From Treponema sp. (GTDB lineage Bacteria > Spirochaetota > Spirochaetia > Treponematales > Breznakiellaceae), in contig JAIWNU010000078.1 of assembly GCA_020216655.1 (NCBI GenBank), positions 1 to 10,000 on the forward strand: a stretch of DNA of 10,000 bases, read 5' to 3'. The notes beneath the pieces were generated by a model. The model was given only the letters and a program-made list of their open reading frames with translations. It was not told the origin of the DNA and ran no database searches. Position 1 is the stretch's first letter. Each line of letters starts with the position of its first letter. Below are positions 1-7,231 of this stretch, one piece after another. The translations under genes and the position numbers were made by a program.

Positions 1-506
1 TATACCCAAAAGCCCGCTTCTTTTAGCTGTTCGACCGCCCGAACCAGGTTGGACACCGTAGCGATGGGCACCCAGGCAACTGCACCGGCGCTCGTTTTTG
101 ACACCACCTCTGCATCCTTGGCTGAACGCCGGTTACCCACCACCACCAGATCTACGGCAAACTGATCGCAGGACCTGAGGATAGCCCCGTAGTTATGGGG
201 ATCGGTGATACTGTCCAGTACTACTACCAGTGCATCCGCCTCAGGTTCAAGACCGGCGATAAAATCCTGCACCGTTATTTCGTTGTTCGACTCCTTACCC
301 TCCACCATGAGGGCAATGCCCCGGTTGTCCGGCGCCAGCCGGTTCAGCTCATGTTCACCAACCCGGTCAATCCTTATTTTGTGATCCGTAGCCAAGGACA
401 TGATCGTCCGGGCTCGGGGTCCCGCGTTGGCCACCAAGAGGGGACCCTTCACCTTGCCTGAACGGATCAGTTCCTCAATTGCATGAAAACCGGTCAAATA
501 TGCCAT
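1..506 (-). CDS. rlmB: 23S rRNA (guanosine-2'-O)-methyltransferase RlmB, TrmH/SpoU family (C-terminal part beyond window)
   Basis: This is the N-terminal 168 residues of a SpoU/TrmH-type RNA 2'-O-ribose methyltransferase. RlmB methylates G2251 (E. coli numbering) in the peptidyl-transferase region of 23S rRNA, using AdoMet. Residues 1-75 (starting MAYLTGFHAIEELI) form the small substrate-binding domain that precedes the SPOUT domain. From about residue 93 the SPOUT fold begins, with motif 1 visible as DPHNYGAILRS; N105 and R111 are the invariant Asn and catalytic Arg. Motifs 2 and 3, with the AdoMet-binding knot, would lie about 80 residues further on, off the left edge. The start at 506 is supported by a GGAG Shine-Dalgarno 8 nt upstream, placed inside the last codons of the preceding nuclease gene. 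The stop-to-start gap is only 3 bp, so the two genes are very probably cotranscribed and translationally coupled. Assignment to RlmB rather than another TrmH paralogue rests on the N-terminal domain and motif wording. Confidence 0.88.
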   Translation of the reverse strand, partial: MAYLTGFHAIEELIRSGKVKGPLLVANAGPRARTIMSLATDHKIRIDRVGEHELNRLAPDNRGIALMVEGKESNNEITVQDFIAGLEPEADALVVVLDSITDPHNYGAILRSCDQFAVDLVVVGNRRSAKDAEVVSKTSAGAVAWVPIATVSNLVRAVEQLKEAGFWV

Positions 507-509
507 CTA

Positions 510-1922
510 TCACTCCAAATCGTAGGTAGCACCATAACGCACAATTTCCGTATTGGTAAAGCCGTGGTCTGCCAGGTGCTGACTGAATACCTTTTGGGCT
601 TCCTTTTCTCCGTGGACCAGGAAAATCTTTTTAAGCCGGGATGTATCGATTTCTTTAAGCCAGTCGATGGTTTCCTGGTAGTCCGCATGGGCGCTGAAGG
701 CATCGATAGCCTCGACCTGGGCCCGCCGCTTAAACCACTCGCCATGAATTTTCACCTCATTTTCCTTATCCCGTATCCGCCTGCCCAGGGTATTCTCTGC
801 CATATAGCCCACAATAAGAATTGTCGTATTCGGGTCGCCGATGCTGTGTATCAGGTGGTGCTGAATACGGCCCGCTTCACACATACCGTCGGCGGAAATG
901 ATTACGAGTGGTCCATCCATATCATTGAGCGCTTTAGATTCATCCACACTGGTGGTGAAATGGAGGGCGTTAAAACCAAAGGGATTTTTATGATGTTTGA
1001 TGAACGCTTCGTGGGTTTCTTCATCGTAGCACTCAGGATGTACCTGGAAAATCGTTGTCGCATTGGTTGCCATGGGCGAATCCACATAAATCGGAATTTC
1101 CGGGATTTCTCCCCGGTCCGCCAGCATGTGGAAGTAATATACCAGTTCCTGGGTTCGTTCAATCGCAAATGAGGGGATAAGGATACGGCCCTTGGTTTTT
1201 ACAGCCCGGCGGACCACTTCGGCAAGACGCTTCATTGCATCTTCGGTAGAATCGTGCCTGCGGTCTCCATAGGTGCTTTCCAAGACCAGGTAATCCGGCG
1301 CAGGGAGATTTGTTGCCGGATCACGGATAATTGGTTTTCCCTTGCGTCCCAGGTCTCCTGTATAGGCAATAATCCGCTCCGATCCGTTCTTTTTTATTTT
1401 GATGACCGCCATGGCGGATCCTAAAATATGCCCCGCTTCATAAAACTCGAGCTGGAGGCCATCGCCGATCCAGAGGGGCCGCTCATAGGAAACAGAGACC
1501 ATCTGGCTTGTGGCGGCAATCGCATCCTGTTCGGTATAGAGGGGCTGCCAGGAAAACTGTTCACCCTTTTTTACTGCCTGTTTTCCCAAATATTCGGCGT
1601 CCCGGGCCTGGATCCGGGCAGAGTCCATCATAACAAGGCTTGCAATGTCCCTGGTCGCCGGGGTTGTATATATGGTTCCCTTGTAGCCCCGCTTGGGGAG
1701 GAGCGGCAAAAGGCCGCAGTGGTCAAAATGTCCATGGGTCAGCACGACCGATTCTATCCGGTCCGTATCAATGCCGAATTCCCGGTTTTTCCGGTCCGCT
1801 TCGGCCCGCTTGCCCTGAAAGGCACCGCAATCGATCAGGTATGACCTGCCATCCACTTCGAGCACATGCTTGGAGCCCGTAACTTCCTCGGCCGCACCGA
1901 GGGAATAAAGTGTAATCGCCAT
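510..1922 (-). CDS. Beta-CASP metallo-beta-lactamase-fold RNA nuclease (CPSF-73/TTHA0252-like)
   Basis: A complete 470-residue zinc-dependent hydrolase of the beta-CASP group, whose members cut or trim RNA in the cytoplasm. All catalytic motifs are visible. D31 (LIDCG) is motif 1. H63, H65, D67 and H68 (HGHFDH) are motif 2. H165 (GHILGSAM) is motif 3 and D190 (YTGDLG) is motif 4. In the beta-CASP part, the acidic residue of ESTYGD near residue 215 is motif A, H412 (SAHAD) is motif B and H437 (LVHGE) is motif C. In this family His at motif C marks RNA-directed enzymes, while Val marks DNA-directed ones, so an RNA substrate is likely. The length fits the short bacterial CPSF-like type and not RNase J, which carries an extra C-terminal domain. 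The start at 1922 gives the normal MxITxxSLGAAxEVTGS opening. There is no Shine-Dalgarno; TATAGT hexamers lie just upstream (see promoter entry). It is first in an operon with rlmB. The exact RNA target cannot be read from sequence. Confidence 0.87.
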   Translation of the reverse strand: MAITLYSLGAAEEVTGSKHVLEVDGRSYLIDCGAFQGKRAEADRKNREFGIDTDRIESVVLTHGHFDHCGLLPLLPKRGYKGTIYTTPATRDIASLVMMDSARIQARDAEYLGKQAVKKGEQFSWQPLYTEQDAIAATSQMVSVSYERPLWIGDGLQLEFYEAGHILGSAMAVIKIKKNGSERIIAYTGDLGRKGKPIIRDPATNLPAPDYLVLESTYGDRRHDSTEDAMKRLAEVVRRAVKTKGRILIPSFAIERTQELVYYFHMLADRGEIPEIPIYVDSPMATNATTIFQVHPECYDEETHEAFIKHHKNPFGFNALHFTTSVDESKALNDMDGPLVIISADGMCEAGRIQHHLIHSIGDPNTTILIVGYMAENTLGRRIRDKENEVKIHGEWFKRRAQVEAIDAFSAHADYQETIDWLKEIDTSRLKKIFLVHGEKEAQKVFSQHLADHGFTNTEIVRYGATYDLE

Positions 1923-1924
1923 AA

Positions 1925-1940
1925 ACTATACCATACTATA
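1925..1940 (-). promoter_or_regulatory. Putative promoter -10 region of the nuclease-rlmB operon
   Basis: On the minus strand, two identical TATAGT hexamers lie 10 bp apart (1940-1935 and 1930-1925) in front of the ATG at 1922. The inner one is preceded by TGG, an extended -10 form, but lies too close to the ATG to give a start site upstream of it. The outer one would place transcription start near 1928, leaving a leader of about 6 nt, too short for a Shine-Dalgarno. I see no good -35 match. Confidence 0.4.
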
Positions 1941-1952
1941 CTTTTGAACGGT

Positions 1953-1982
1953 TTGCACCAGTTCCTTAGTTCGGTGTATACT
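1953..1982 (+). promoter_or_regulatory. Putative promoter of the 1990-6063 operon
   Basis: TATACT at 1977-1982 is a good -10 hexamer. TTGCAC at 1953-1958 is a weak -35 with an 18-bp spacer. The predicted transcription start is 1989-1990, on the A of the ATG at 1990, so the first gene may be translated from a leaderless mRNA. No Shine-Dalgarno is present between the hexamer and the ATG, which agrees with this. The prediction comes only from hexamer matching. Confidence 0.4.
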
Positions 1983-1989
1983 TGTTTTC

Positions 1990-2952
1990 ATGGAACAGAT
2001 AGCGTTTATCGGTACCGGGGTCATGGGCAGCAGCATGGCAGGACACCTCCTTGCTGCAGGCTATCCGGTCTCTTTGTATACAAGAACAAAAAGCAAGGCC
2101 CAGGGCCTTTTGGACCAAGGGGCTCGATGGGCTGAATCGGTGACCGAGGCGGTCAAACAGGCGGATGTGGTCATAACTATGGTTGGCTACCCTCAGGATG
2201 TAGAGGCGCTTTACCTGGGACCGCAGGGCATTATCGATACTGCACGGAACGGTACTATCCTTATCGATATGACCACATCCAGCCCAAACCTTGCGCGGCG
2301 TATTGCCGAGGCGGCTGCGGCCAGGGGGCTTGAGGCCCTTGATGCGCCTGTTTCTGGCGGCGACATAGGAGCCCGGAACGGGACCCTTTCTATTATGGTT
2401 GGGGGCAGCGAAAAGGCTTTTAGACGCGCTCAGCCGATTTTTCAAAAAATGGGGAAGACCATCTTCCTCCAGGGCGGACCGGGAAGCGGCCAGCACTGTA
2501 AAATGTGCAACCAAATCGTCATTGCATCTACCATGATGGGGGTCGCTGAAGCCCTGGCCTACGGCCTTTCAGCGGGGCTTGAACCCCGGACTATGCTGGC
2601 CAGTATAGAATCCGGCGCGGCCGGGAGCTGGTCCCTTTCAAACCTGCTCCCCCGGATGCTGGACGGAAACGTAAAGCCCGGCTTTTATGTAAAGCACTTT
2701 ATTAAAGATATGGGCATTGCCCTGGAAAGCGCCCGGGAACTGGGGCTAAACTTGCCGGGCCTTGCCCAGGCAGAAACCCTATATCGCAAGCTAGCAGCCC
2801 TTGATTCTCAAACCCTCGCTAAAATTGCAGCTGATATCGAAAAAGCCCGATTCTCAGGACTTTCTACGCCGCTTTTCCCTGAAGAAGCCCAATCGGGGGC
2901 GGACCTGGGGACCCAGGCTCTATATCTGCTTTACCTTGCGAGGCAGCTCTGA
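1990..2952 (+). CDS. 3-hydroxyisobutyrate dehydrogenase-family NAD(P)-dependent oxidoreductase (beta-hydroxyacid dehydrogenase)
   Basis: A 320-residue beta-hydroxyacid dehydrogenase, the family of 3-hydroxyisobutyrate dehydrogenase, tartronate semialdehyde reductase and GLYR1-type succinic semialdehyde reductases. These interconvert a 3-hydroxyacid and the matching semialdehyde. The N-terminal Rossmann fold starts with GTGVMG (G8, G10, G13). R32 in TRTKSK follows strand 2 and resembles the NRTxxK signature of NADPH-preferring members. The substrate loop DAPVSGGDIGARNGTL (118-133) and the catalytic Lys, K171 in GSGQHCKMCNQ with N174, are intact. KHFIKDMGIAL in the C-terminal helical domain is also typical. 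The C-terminus is unusual: about 30 extra residues (within 271-304) separate the usual LYRKLAA helix from the closing DLGTQAL, where the family normally has a loop of 5-6 residues. It is the first gene of a three-gene operon and has no Shine-Dalgarno. The true substrate is not determinable; its neighbours give no pathway hint. Confidence 0.85.
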   Translation: MEQIAFIGTGVMGSSMAGHLLAAGYPVSLYTRTKSKAQGLLDQGARWAESVTEAVKQADVVITMVGYPQDVEALYLGPQGIIDTARNGTILIDMTTSSPNLARRIAEAAAARGLEALDAPVSGGDIGARNGTLSIMVGGSEKAFRRAQPIFQKMGKTIFLQGGPGSGQHCKMCNQIVIASTMMGVAEALAYGLSAGLEPRTMLASIESGAAGSWSLSNLLPRMLDGNVKPGFYVKHFIKDMGIALESARELGLNLPGLAQAETLYRKLAALDSQTLAKIAADIEKARFSGLSTPLFPEEAQSGADLGTQALYLLYLARQL

Positions 2953-4001
2953 TGTACCAGCGCGATATTTCTCCGCCCCGCTCCAGCCCCCTCGATAAGG
3001 GCATTCCCGTATTCGGTACCTGGACCCGGCCCTTCGACGATGTAGATCTGCTCAGTGTTAAACACCCCTTTTTTATCCCTACCATGAAATGGATCCGGAA
3101 CTTACGGGTCAAAGAATGGCAAACCTTTCATATACAGAGCGAGACCTACTTCCTTATTGCGGTTCTGACCAATGCAAAATACTACCGTCTTGCCCAGGTT
3201 TTTCTCTGGAATAAGGAAACTAAAGAAAGCCTCCTCTTTCGGAAATCACTCCCCTTCGGGGCCTGGAAACTTCCCCGGTCTCTTTCCAACTCTTCTATCA
3301 CAAGCCGAAGCTACGGATTTTATTTTCGAATCCATAACTGGCTCGATGCAGACCTGATTGAACTGGATTTAGATATTGAGCCAAAACTAAAACGTCCATC
3401 CTTTACAGCCCACTTGGAATTTGATTTTTCACGGCTAAAAACAACACCCCTGGTAACATGCCTTCCCTTCGCTGAACGGCGGTGTATGTACAACTATAAA
3501 GCCATGGTTCCTGTACGGGGAGATTTGGTCTTCGGTGGAAAACATGTAAGCCTTGCTTTGGACAAAACCTACGGATTTTTTATGGACTATAAGGGCTATT
3601 TTCCTTACCGGATGCGTCAAACCTGGTGTACCGGCCATGGTTTCCATAACGACGGCCGCCCCTTCGGCTTTAGTGTCGTAGAAAGCCAAACGAGGGACAG
3701 CTTCCGGTATAACGAAAACGGACTGTGGCTCGCCGGACAGCTCACCCCCTTGCCGCCGGTCCGCATTACCATGCCCGAGGGGCCCGATTCTGACTGGGTT
3801 ATTCAGGATTTGGAAGGCATGGTGGATCTGACATTCACCCCCAAGGAACCAATAAAGACAGGATTCGACTTCCTTATTACCCGCAGCGAATATATTTCAC
3901 CCTTTGGAGTCTATAATGGAATGCTCCAGGCCAAGGATGGTGAAAAAATAAACCTCAGGAATGTGTGGGGTACGGGAGAACAGATTTATTTACGGGTATA
4001 A
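2952..4001 (+). CDS. DUF2804 family protein
   Basis: A 349-residue protein that I recognise as DUF2804, a family of unknown biochemical function found in many spirochaetes, actinobacteria and some fungi. Characteristic elements include KEWQTF (about residue 55), YNYKAMVPVRGDLVFGG (from residue 180), an aromatic stretch with DYKGYFPYRMRQTW, and the NENGLWLAG segment (from residue 254) near the end. The high content of beta-prone aromatic and hydrophobic strands fits a lipocalin-like beta barrel; this is inference. I see no signal peptide or membrane segment, so it is probably cytoplasmic. The start ATG overlaps the upstream stop as TGATG (one shared base). GAGG at 2940-2943 lies 8 nt before it, so it is translationally coupled to the dehydrogenase. 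It is followed after 16 bp by the 681-residue gene. Coupling to a semialdehyde or hydroxyacid reductase is consistent with a role on a small or lipid-like substrate, but this is only a guess. Confidence 0.75.
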   Translation: MYQRDISPPRSSPLDKGIPVFGTWTRPFDDVDLLSVKHPFFIPTMKWIRNLRVKEWQTFHIQSETYFLIAVLTNAKYYRLAQVFLWNKETKESLLFRKSLPFGAWKLPRSLSNSSITSRSYGFYFRIHNWLDADLIELDLDIEPKLKRPSFTAHLEFDFSRLKTTPLVTCLPFAERRCMYNYKAMVPVRGDLVFGGKHVSLALDKTYGFFMDYKGYFPYRMRQTWCTGHGFHNDGRPFGFSVVESQTRDSFRYNENGLWLAGQLTPLPPVRITMPEGPDSDWVIQDLEGMVDLTFTPKEPIKTGFDFLITRSEYISPFGVYNGMLQAKDGEKINLRNVWGTGEQIYLRV

Positions 4002-4012
4002 TATATAAGGAA
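3997..4012 (+). promoter_or_regulatory. Shine-Dalgarno and possible internal -10 before the 681-residue gene
   Basis: AAGGAA at 4007-4012 is a clear ribosome binding site for the ATG at 4018. A perfect TATAAT hexamer (3997-4002) overlaps the stop codon of the DUF2804 gene and could start an internal transcript near 4009. I see no -35 match, and such a transcript would begin at the Shine-Dalgarno itself, so read-through from the operon promoter is the simpler explanation. Confidence 0.45.
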
Positions 4013-4017
4013 CCAGT

Positions 4018-6063
4018 ATGGCAAAAAAACCTAAGGCCATTTATGAGCCTGGCGAGCTAGAACGTACGAGAAAACGTCTCGGAGACCTGGATCCCGAAGA
4101 AGCCCGGGCTATAGCAGAAAAGCTCGGCGGAGAAATAGGAATTGAAAAACTGCCCGAACCGCCCAAACCGGAACGGGGCGGTCATGGACGAAATGAAACG
4201 GTAAATGTAAGCATTAAGGGGAAATCCGGCCCCGGAGTTCCCAAACATCGGGTAGAGGTAATCGAAAAAGAGGAACCGAATCCGCTCAAAGTAAAACGAA
4301 CCAGCAGAATTGATAAGGGCGATGACCCGGATCAGCCGCTGAAAACGAGCTACCGCGAACGGATAAAAATGGACAAGCTGGCAGCCCAGGTAGAATTCGA
4401 AATAAAAACACCCCTCCAGGTTCTGGTTTCCCGCTTTTCCCTCTTTTCCGAGCCTCCGGATATGGTAAATCCGGACTTTGTAAGCCGCCGCATGAACGAG
4501 TACTACGGCCGCTTTGAATCTTTGGTTATAGCCACAAGATCACTTTTGCCGAGGCAAAACATAAGACGGACCGAACACTTTAAAAAACTGCATCCGGAGG
4601 CATTTGCCATAATTGATACTATACGCTTCTGGAATATAGAACTTATCAACACCGAATTAAGCAGGCTCCAAGCCCGCCCCCGGTCGGTAAAGGTTAGTGA
4701 CTTTTCAGATATTATAAAGGCAATATACCGGCCCATACTGCTTCTGGAAGGCTTGGATACGGAAAATGACATTAAGGAAGCATACAAACGGCTTTATACT
4801 CTCCTTGCCGAAGAAGATCCGGTAGAAGCGAAAGAAAAACATCAGGGCTCTATTCGTGCTGCATTGATTGCATATTCGATTATCCAAAAAAGCATCCGCT
4901 TTTTACTCTACCCGCTCCTTATGAAACTGGTCTCCGACACCTACTATAGCTATGAAAGCTTTTTTTCTTCCCGCCGGAAACGTATACTTGCATTTTTAAA
5001 TATTACGGAGAAGGATAAACTCCAGCCGGTACCGCCCCGGATCAACGCGGCAAAGGAAAAAACAACCGCTTCAGAAACAGAAAAGCCAGAGGAAGCGGCG
5101 GAACATAAAGCGGAAGCTCATACAAAAGAACAAGAACCGATCAGCAAGGGGGTCATTAAAGGCCTTGAGACCCTGGAGCGCCTCTTTCCCGGCCTTCCCT
5201 GGCAGCGGCTTTCAACCTATCCCGACCTGTACCCCTATTTTTCCAAGCTTTTTGACTTAAAAAAGGAATACGAACTCGTTGCACCCACGGATCCTATCCA
5301 GCAAGTAGTTATTCTGATGCATATTTTGGAGGAGCTTTTTTACGGACTCCGTTATGTTTCCTTTAGTGCTATTCATGTTACCGACCAGGAAGCAGAACCG
5401 GTGGATACCATCATCAACAGAATCATCGGGAACTGGCCCCGTTATATTGAACAGGTTTTCGAGAAGGAGTACCTGCATCGGCTGAACGAATACTGCCAAA
5501 TACTGGAATCTTCGACCGAATCCCGGACCGCCGCGTATCCTAAACGGATACTTCTTGATTTAAATTGGATTAAACGGCTTTTCTTTTTACCCTATTTCAA
5601 GTTTGAGTCCTTTTCTGCCCCAACCATTCACAAGCTTGACATACCGCCTTTTTATTCCGAAGTTCATACGCTTAAGCGCTTCCTGACAACCATAGCCGCT
5701 TCCATCGACAAGGCTCAAAAGGCTGGAGGGGCAGAACAAAATGCGAGCTGCGACGGTATAGACAATCCTTGGGATCAATACCTGTTCCAGGTACCTACCC
5801 CGCTTTCCACCCGAATCGACGCCCTTTTGGGAGGAAAAAATTCTAAACAGCGCACCAATGCTGCCCTGGTTTATTTTACCTTGGCGGTTACCACAGTACT
5901 CGATTACATCATCAACAACGAATACAGCTGGGCATACACAAATGACGCAGGAATATTATTTAGAAGCGTAAATGGCGAAGGGGTCACCCCCCTGTATGGT
6001 ACCCAGACAGATATCGATCCGGACGCGCTGTTCAGGGAATCCCTTAAAAGCCGTTCTGTTTAA
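4018..6063 (+). CDS. Uncharacterised 681-residue protein, probably Treponema-specific
   Basis: I do not recognise a domain in this protein. Residues 1-100 are strongly charged and rich in Pro, Glu and Lys (for example LPEPPKPERGG), so probably disordered. Residues about 110-340 look all alpha-helical with many aromatic and basic residues. A low-complexity Glu/Lys/Ala linker covers about 341-380. A second, mainly helical block runs from 381 to the end. There is no signal peptide, no transmembrane helix, and no Walker, zinc or protease motif that I can find, so a cytoplasmic scaffold or structural role is possible but unproven. An AAGGAA Shine-Dalgarno at 4007-4012 sits 5 nt before the ATG. The gene is 16 bp behind the DUF2804 gene and the last of that operon. 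It ends in tandem in-frame stops, TAA (6061-6063) and TAG (6064-6066), followed by an in-frame 15-bp tandem repeat. The coding potential is strong: it is the only long open frame here and has normal codon use. Confidence 0.8.
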   Translation: MAKKPKAIYEPGELERTRKRLGDLDPEEARAIAEKLGGEIGIEKLPEPPKPERGGHGRNETVNVSIKGKSGPGVPKHRVEVIEKEEPNPLKVKRTSRIDKGDDPDQPLKTSYRERIKMDKLAAQVEFEIKTPLQVLVSRFSLFSEPPDMVNPDFVSRRMNEYYGRFESLVIATRSLLPRQNIRRTEHFKKLHPEAFAIIDTIRFWNIELINTELSRLQARPRSVKVSDFSDIIKAIYRPILLLEGLDTENDIKEAYKRLYTLLAEEDPVEAKEKHQGSIRAALIAYSIIQKSIRFLLYPLLMKLVSDTYYSYESFFSSRRKRILAFLNITEKDKLQPVPPRINAAKEKTTASETEKPEEAAEHKAEAHTKEQEPISKGVIKGLETLERLFPGLPWQRLSTYPDLYPYFSKLFDLKKEYELVAPTDPIQQVVILMHILEELFYGLRYVSFSAIHVTDQEAEPVDTIINRIIGNWPRYIEQVFEKEYLHRLNEYCQILESSTESRTAAYPKRILLDLNWIKRLFFLPYFKFESFSAPTIHKLDIPPFYSEVHTLKRFLTTIAASIDKAQKAGGAEQNASCDGIDNPWDQYLFQVPTPLSTRIDALLGGKNSKQRTNAALVYFTLAVTTVLDYIINNEYSWAYTNDAGILFRSVNGEGVTPLYGTQTDIDPDALFRESLKSRSV

Positions 6064-6247
6064 TAGACTGGCTTGAGTGTAAGTAAGTACGGCGCGTCCG
6101 TGCGTTACGCGTCCGTGCGTTACGCGTCCGTGCGTTACGCATCCGTGCGTTACGCGTCCGTGCGTGGCGCCTCCATGCGCGGCGCCAAAACACGCTCGGC
6201 ATGGTGGCGCTCGCACATACCCCGATTAATAGCTCCCTTTAATAGGC
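6064..6247. other. Convergent intergenic region without a recognisable terminator
   Basis: These 184 bp separate the 3' ends of the 681-residue gene and the D-2-hydroxyacid dehydrogenase gene. Apart from the 15-bp tandem repeat I see no gene and no convincing hairpin followed by a T-run on either strand. The stretch 6222-6246 contains two partly matching AT-rich copies (TTAATAG and TTTAATAG) as a direct repeat, not an inverted one. Termination may be factor-dependent, or the GC-rich repeat may itself slow polymerase; the latter is speculation. Confidence 0.5.
6094..6183 (+). repeat. 15-bp tandem repeat (minisatellite), about six units
   Basis: The unit GCGTCCGTGCGTTAC occurs perfectly three times (6094-6108, 6109-6123, 6124-6138). 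It then occurs once with a single change (6139-6153) and twice in decayed form (6154-6168 and 6169-6183). Divergence rises toward the right end, the usual pattern of an array whose core expands by slippage. The unit is a multiple of three and has no stop in any plus-strand frame, so it encodes repeated ASVRY in the frame of the upstream gene. The array lies between convergent genes, directly behind the tandem stops at 6061-6066. GGCGCC at 6166-6171 and 6181-6186 could pair as a hairpin, but no T-run follows. Confidence 0.93.
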
Positions 6248-7225
6248 TCAATATCCTAGATTTTTATCTACCACATTCCGTAAGACTTCTCCCCGGTTGT
6301 ATCGTTCGAGGTTTTCCAAAAAAACCTGGAACGCTAATTCATCATACTGGGGATGAAAACCGGAGAAATGGCTCGTCAGCATAAGGTTTGGCAGGTCCCA
6401 CAGCGGAGATGAGGCAGGAAGCGGTTCTTCAACGGTCACATCTAAAAGCGCCCCTTTAATTGTTCCCTTCTGCAAAGCCTCCACAAGATCATCCTCGTTT
6501 ACTGAACCTCCGCGGCCAATATTTACAAAGATTGCATCCTTTTTCATAGCCTGGAAAATAGTCCGGTTAAACAGGCCCTTGGTTTCAGCCGTAAGGGGCA
6601 AAATATTCACTACAATATCAGCTTCCGCAAGCCGCTTGTTCAAATTTGCGAACACGTCCTGAGTAACCCCATAGGGATCCTGTTCAGTAGCTGGGCTGCG
6701 TTTCACCCCCACTACCTTCATGTCAAAGGCCTGGGCTATCCTGGCTACCCGTTTTCCAATCGTACCATAGCCGATAATGAGCATGGTCTTGCCTGCCAGT
6801 ACATCCATATCGGGATAGGTAAACGTAAGCCACTCATGCCGGCCCTGGGCCGCAAATGCGGCCGGGAATTTCCGGTACCACGATATCAGCATACCAAAAA
6901 GGTGCTCTGACATCTGGACCCCGTGAATTCCCGATGAATTGGTGAGTACAAAGGGATGGGTTTTTGCTTCGGGAAATTTCTGGAGCCAGTCCGCCCCGGC
7001 ATACCAAGACTGGTACCACTTTAGGTTCGGAGATCGGGCAATGAGGGGCGGGGGAAATTCGCCGCCTACAATTTCAATTTGATCCAAGAGTGAATCGAGT
7101 TTGCTCTTGTCGGTGATTATCATGACCTTTCTGCCTGCGGCACGGTCCTGAAGCCGTTTTTGTGCATCCTGTGGAATCCGCTGTTCCGGCAAGGCCAGAA
7201 CGATAAGAGAATTTTCAGTATTCAT
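6248..7225 (-). CDS. D-2-hydroxyacid dehydrogenase (NAD(P)-binding, phosphoglycerate dehydrogenase-like)
   Basis: A 325-residue member of the D-isomer-specific 2-hydroxyacid dehydrogenase family, which reduces 2-ketoacids such as glyoxylate or hydroxypyruvate to D-2-hydroxyacids. The dinucleotide fold carries IGYGTIG (G152, G154, G157). The strand-2 end reads GVKRS (K175, R176) instead of an acidic residue, which suggests NADPH rather than NADH. The catalytic triad is complete: R238 (NIGRGG), E267 (DVTVEEP) and H286 (TSHFSGF). The His motif TSHFSGF differs from the usual TPHxAW. The open frame extends upstream to 7393, but that extension would cross the divergent promoter and the start of the DOMON gene. 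I therefore chose the ATG at 7225, where the family-like opening begins (NSLIVLALPEQ). No Shine-Dalgarno precedes it, but an extended -10 (TGGTATAAT) ends 6 nt before the ATG. The exact substrate is unknown. Confidence 0.87.
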   Translation of the reverse strand: MNTENSLIVLALPEQRIPQDAQKRLQDRAAGRKVMIITDKSKLDSLLDQIEIVGGEFPPPLIARSPNLKWYQSWYAGADWLQKFPEAKTHPFVLTNSSGIHGVQMSEHLFGMLISWYRKFPAAFAAQGRHEWLTFTYPDMDVLAGKTMLIIGYGTIGKRVARIAQAFDMKVVGVKRSPATEQDPYGVTQDVFANLNKRLAEADIVVNILPLTAETKGLFNRTIFQAMKKDAIFVNIGRGGSVNEDDLVEALQKGTIKGALLDVTVEEPLPASSPLWDLPNLMLTSHFSGFHPQYDELAFQVFLENLERYNRGEVLRNVVDKNLGY

Positions 7226-7231
7226 AATTAG

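Noticed and set aside
483..1172. Long plus-strand open frame opposite the beta-CASP nuclease
   Set aside because: The minus strand carries a complete nuclease with every catalytic motif; the plus-strand reading shows no family signature.
1966..2514. Minus-strand 182-codon frame inside the beta-hydroxyacid dehydrogenase gene
   Set aside because: It is antisense to a gene with an intact Rossmann fold and catalytic motifs, and has no recognisable content.
6094..6183. CRISPR array
   Set aside because: The 15-bp units adjoin directly with no spacers, and there are no cas genes, so it is a minisatellite.
6166..6186. GGCGCC hairpin as a terminator
   Set aside because: The stem is only 6 bp, each arm is itself a palindrome, and no T-run follows on either strand.
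5956..6216. Minus-strand frame with repeated THGRV
   Set aside because: It is the reverse reading of the same tandem repeat, overlaps the end of the 681-residue gene, and has no ribosome site.
6073..6384. Plus-strand 103-codon frame with repeated ASVRY, starting TTG
   Set aside because: It has no Shine-Dalgarno, starts with a weak codon, consists half of the tandem repeat, and its end runs antisense into the D-2-hydroxyacid dehydrogenase gene. The repeat keeps frames open artificially.
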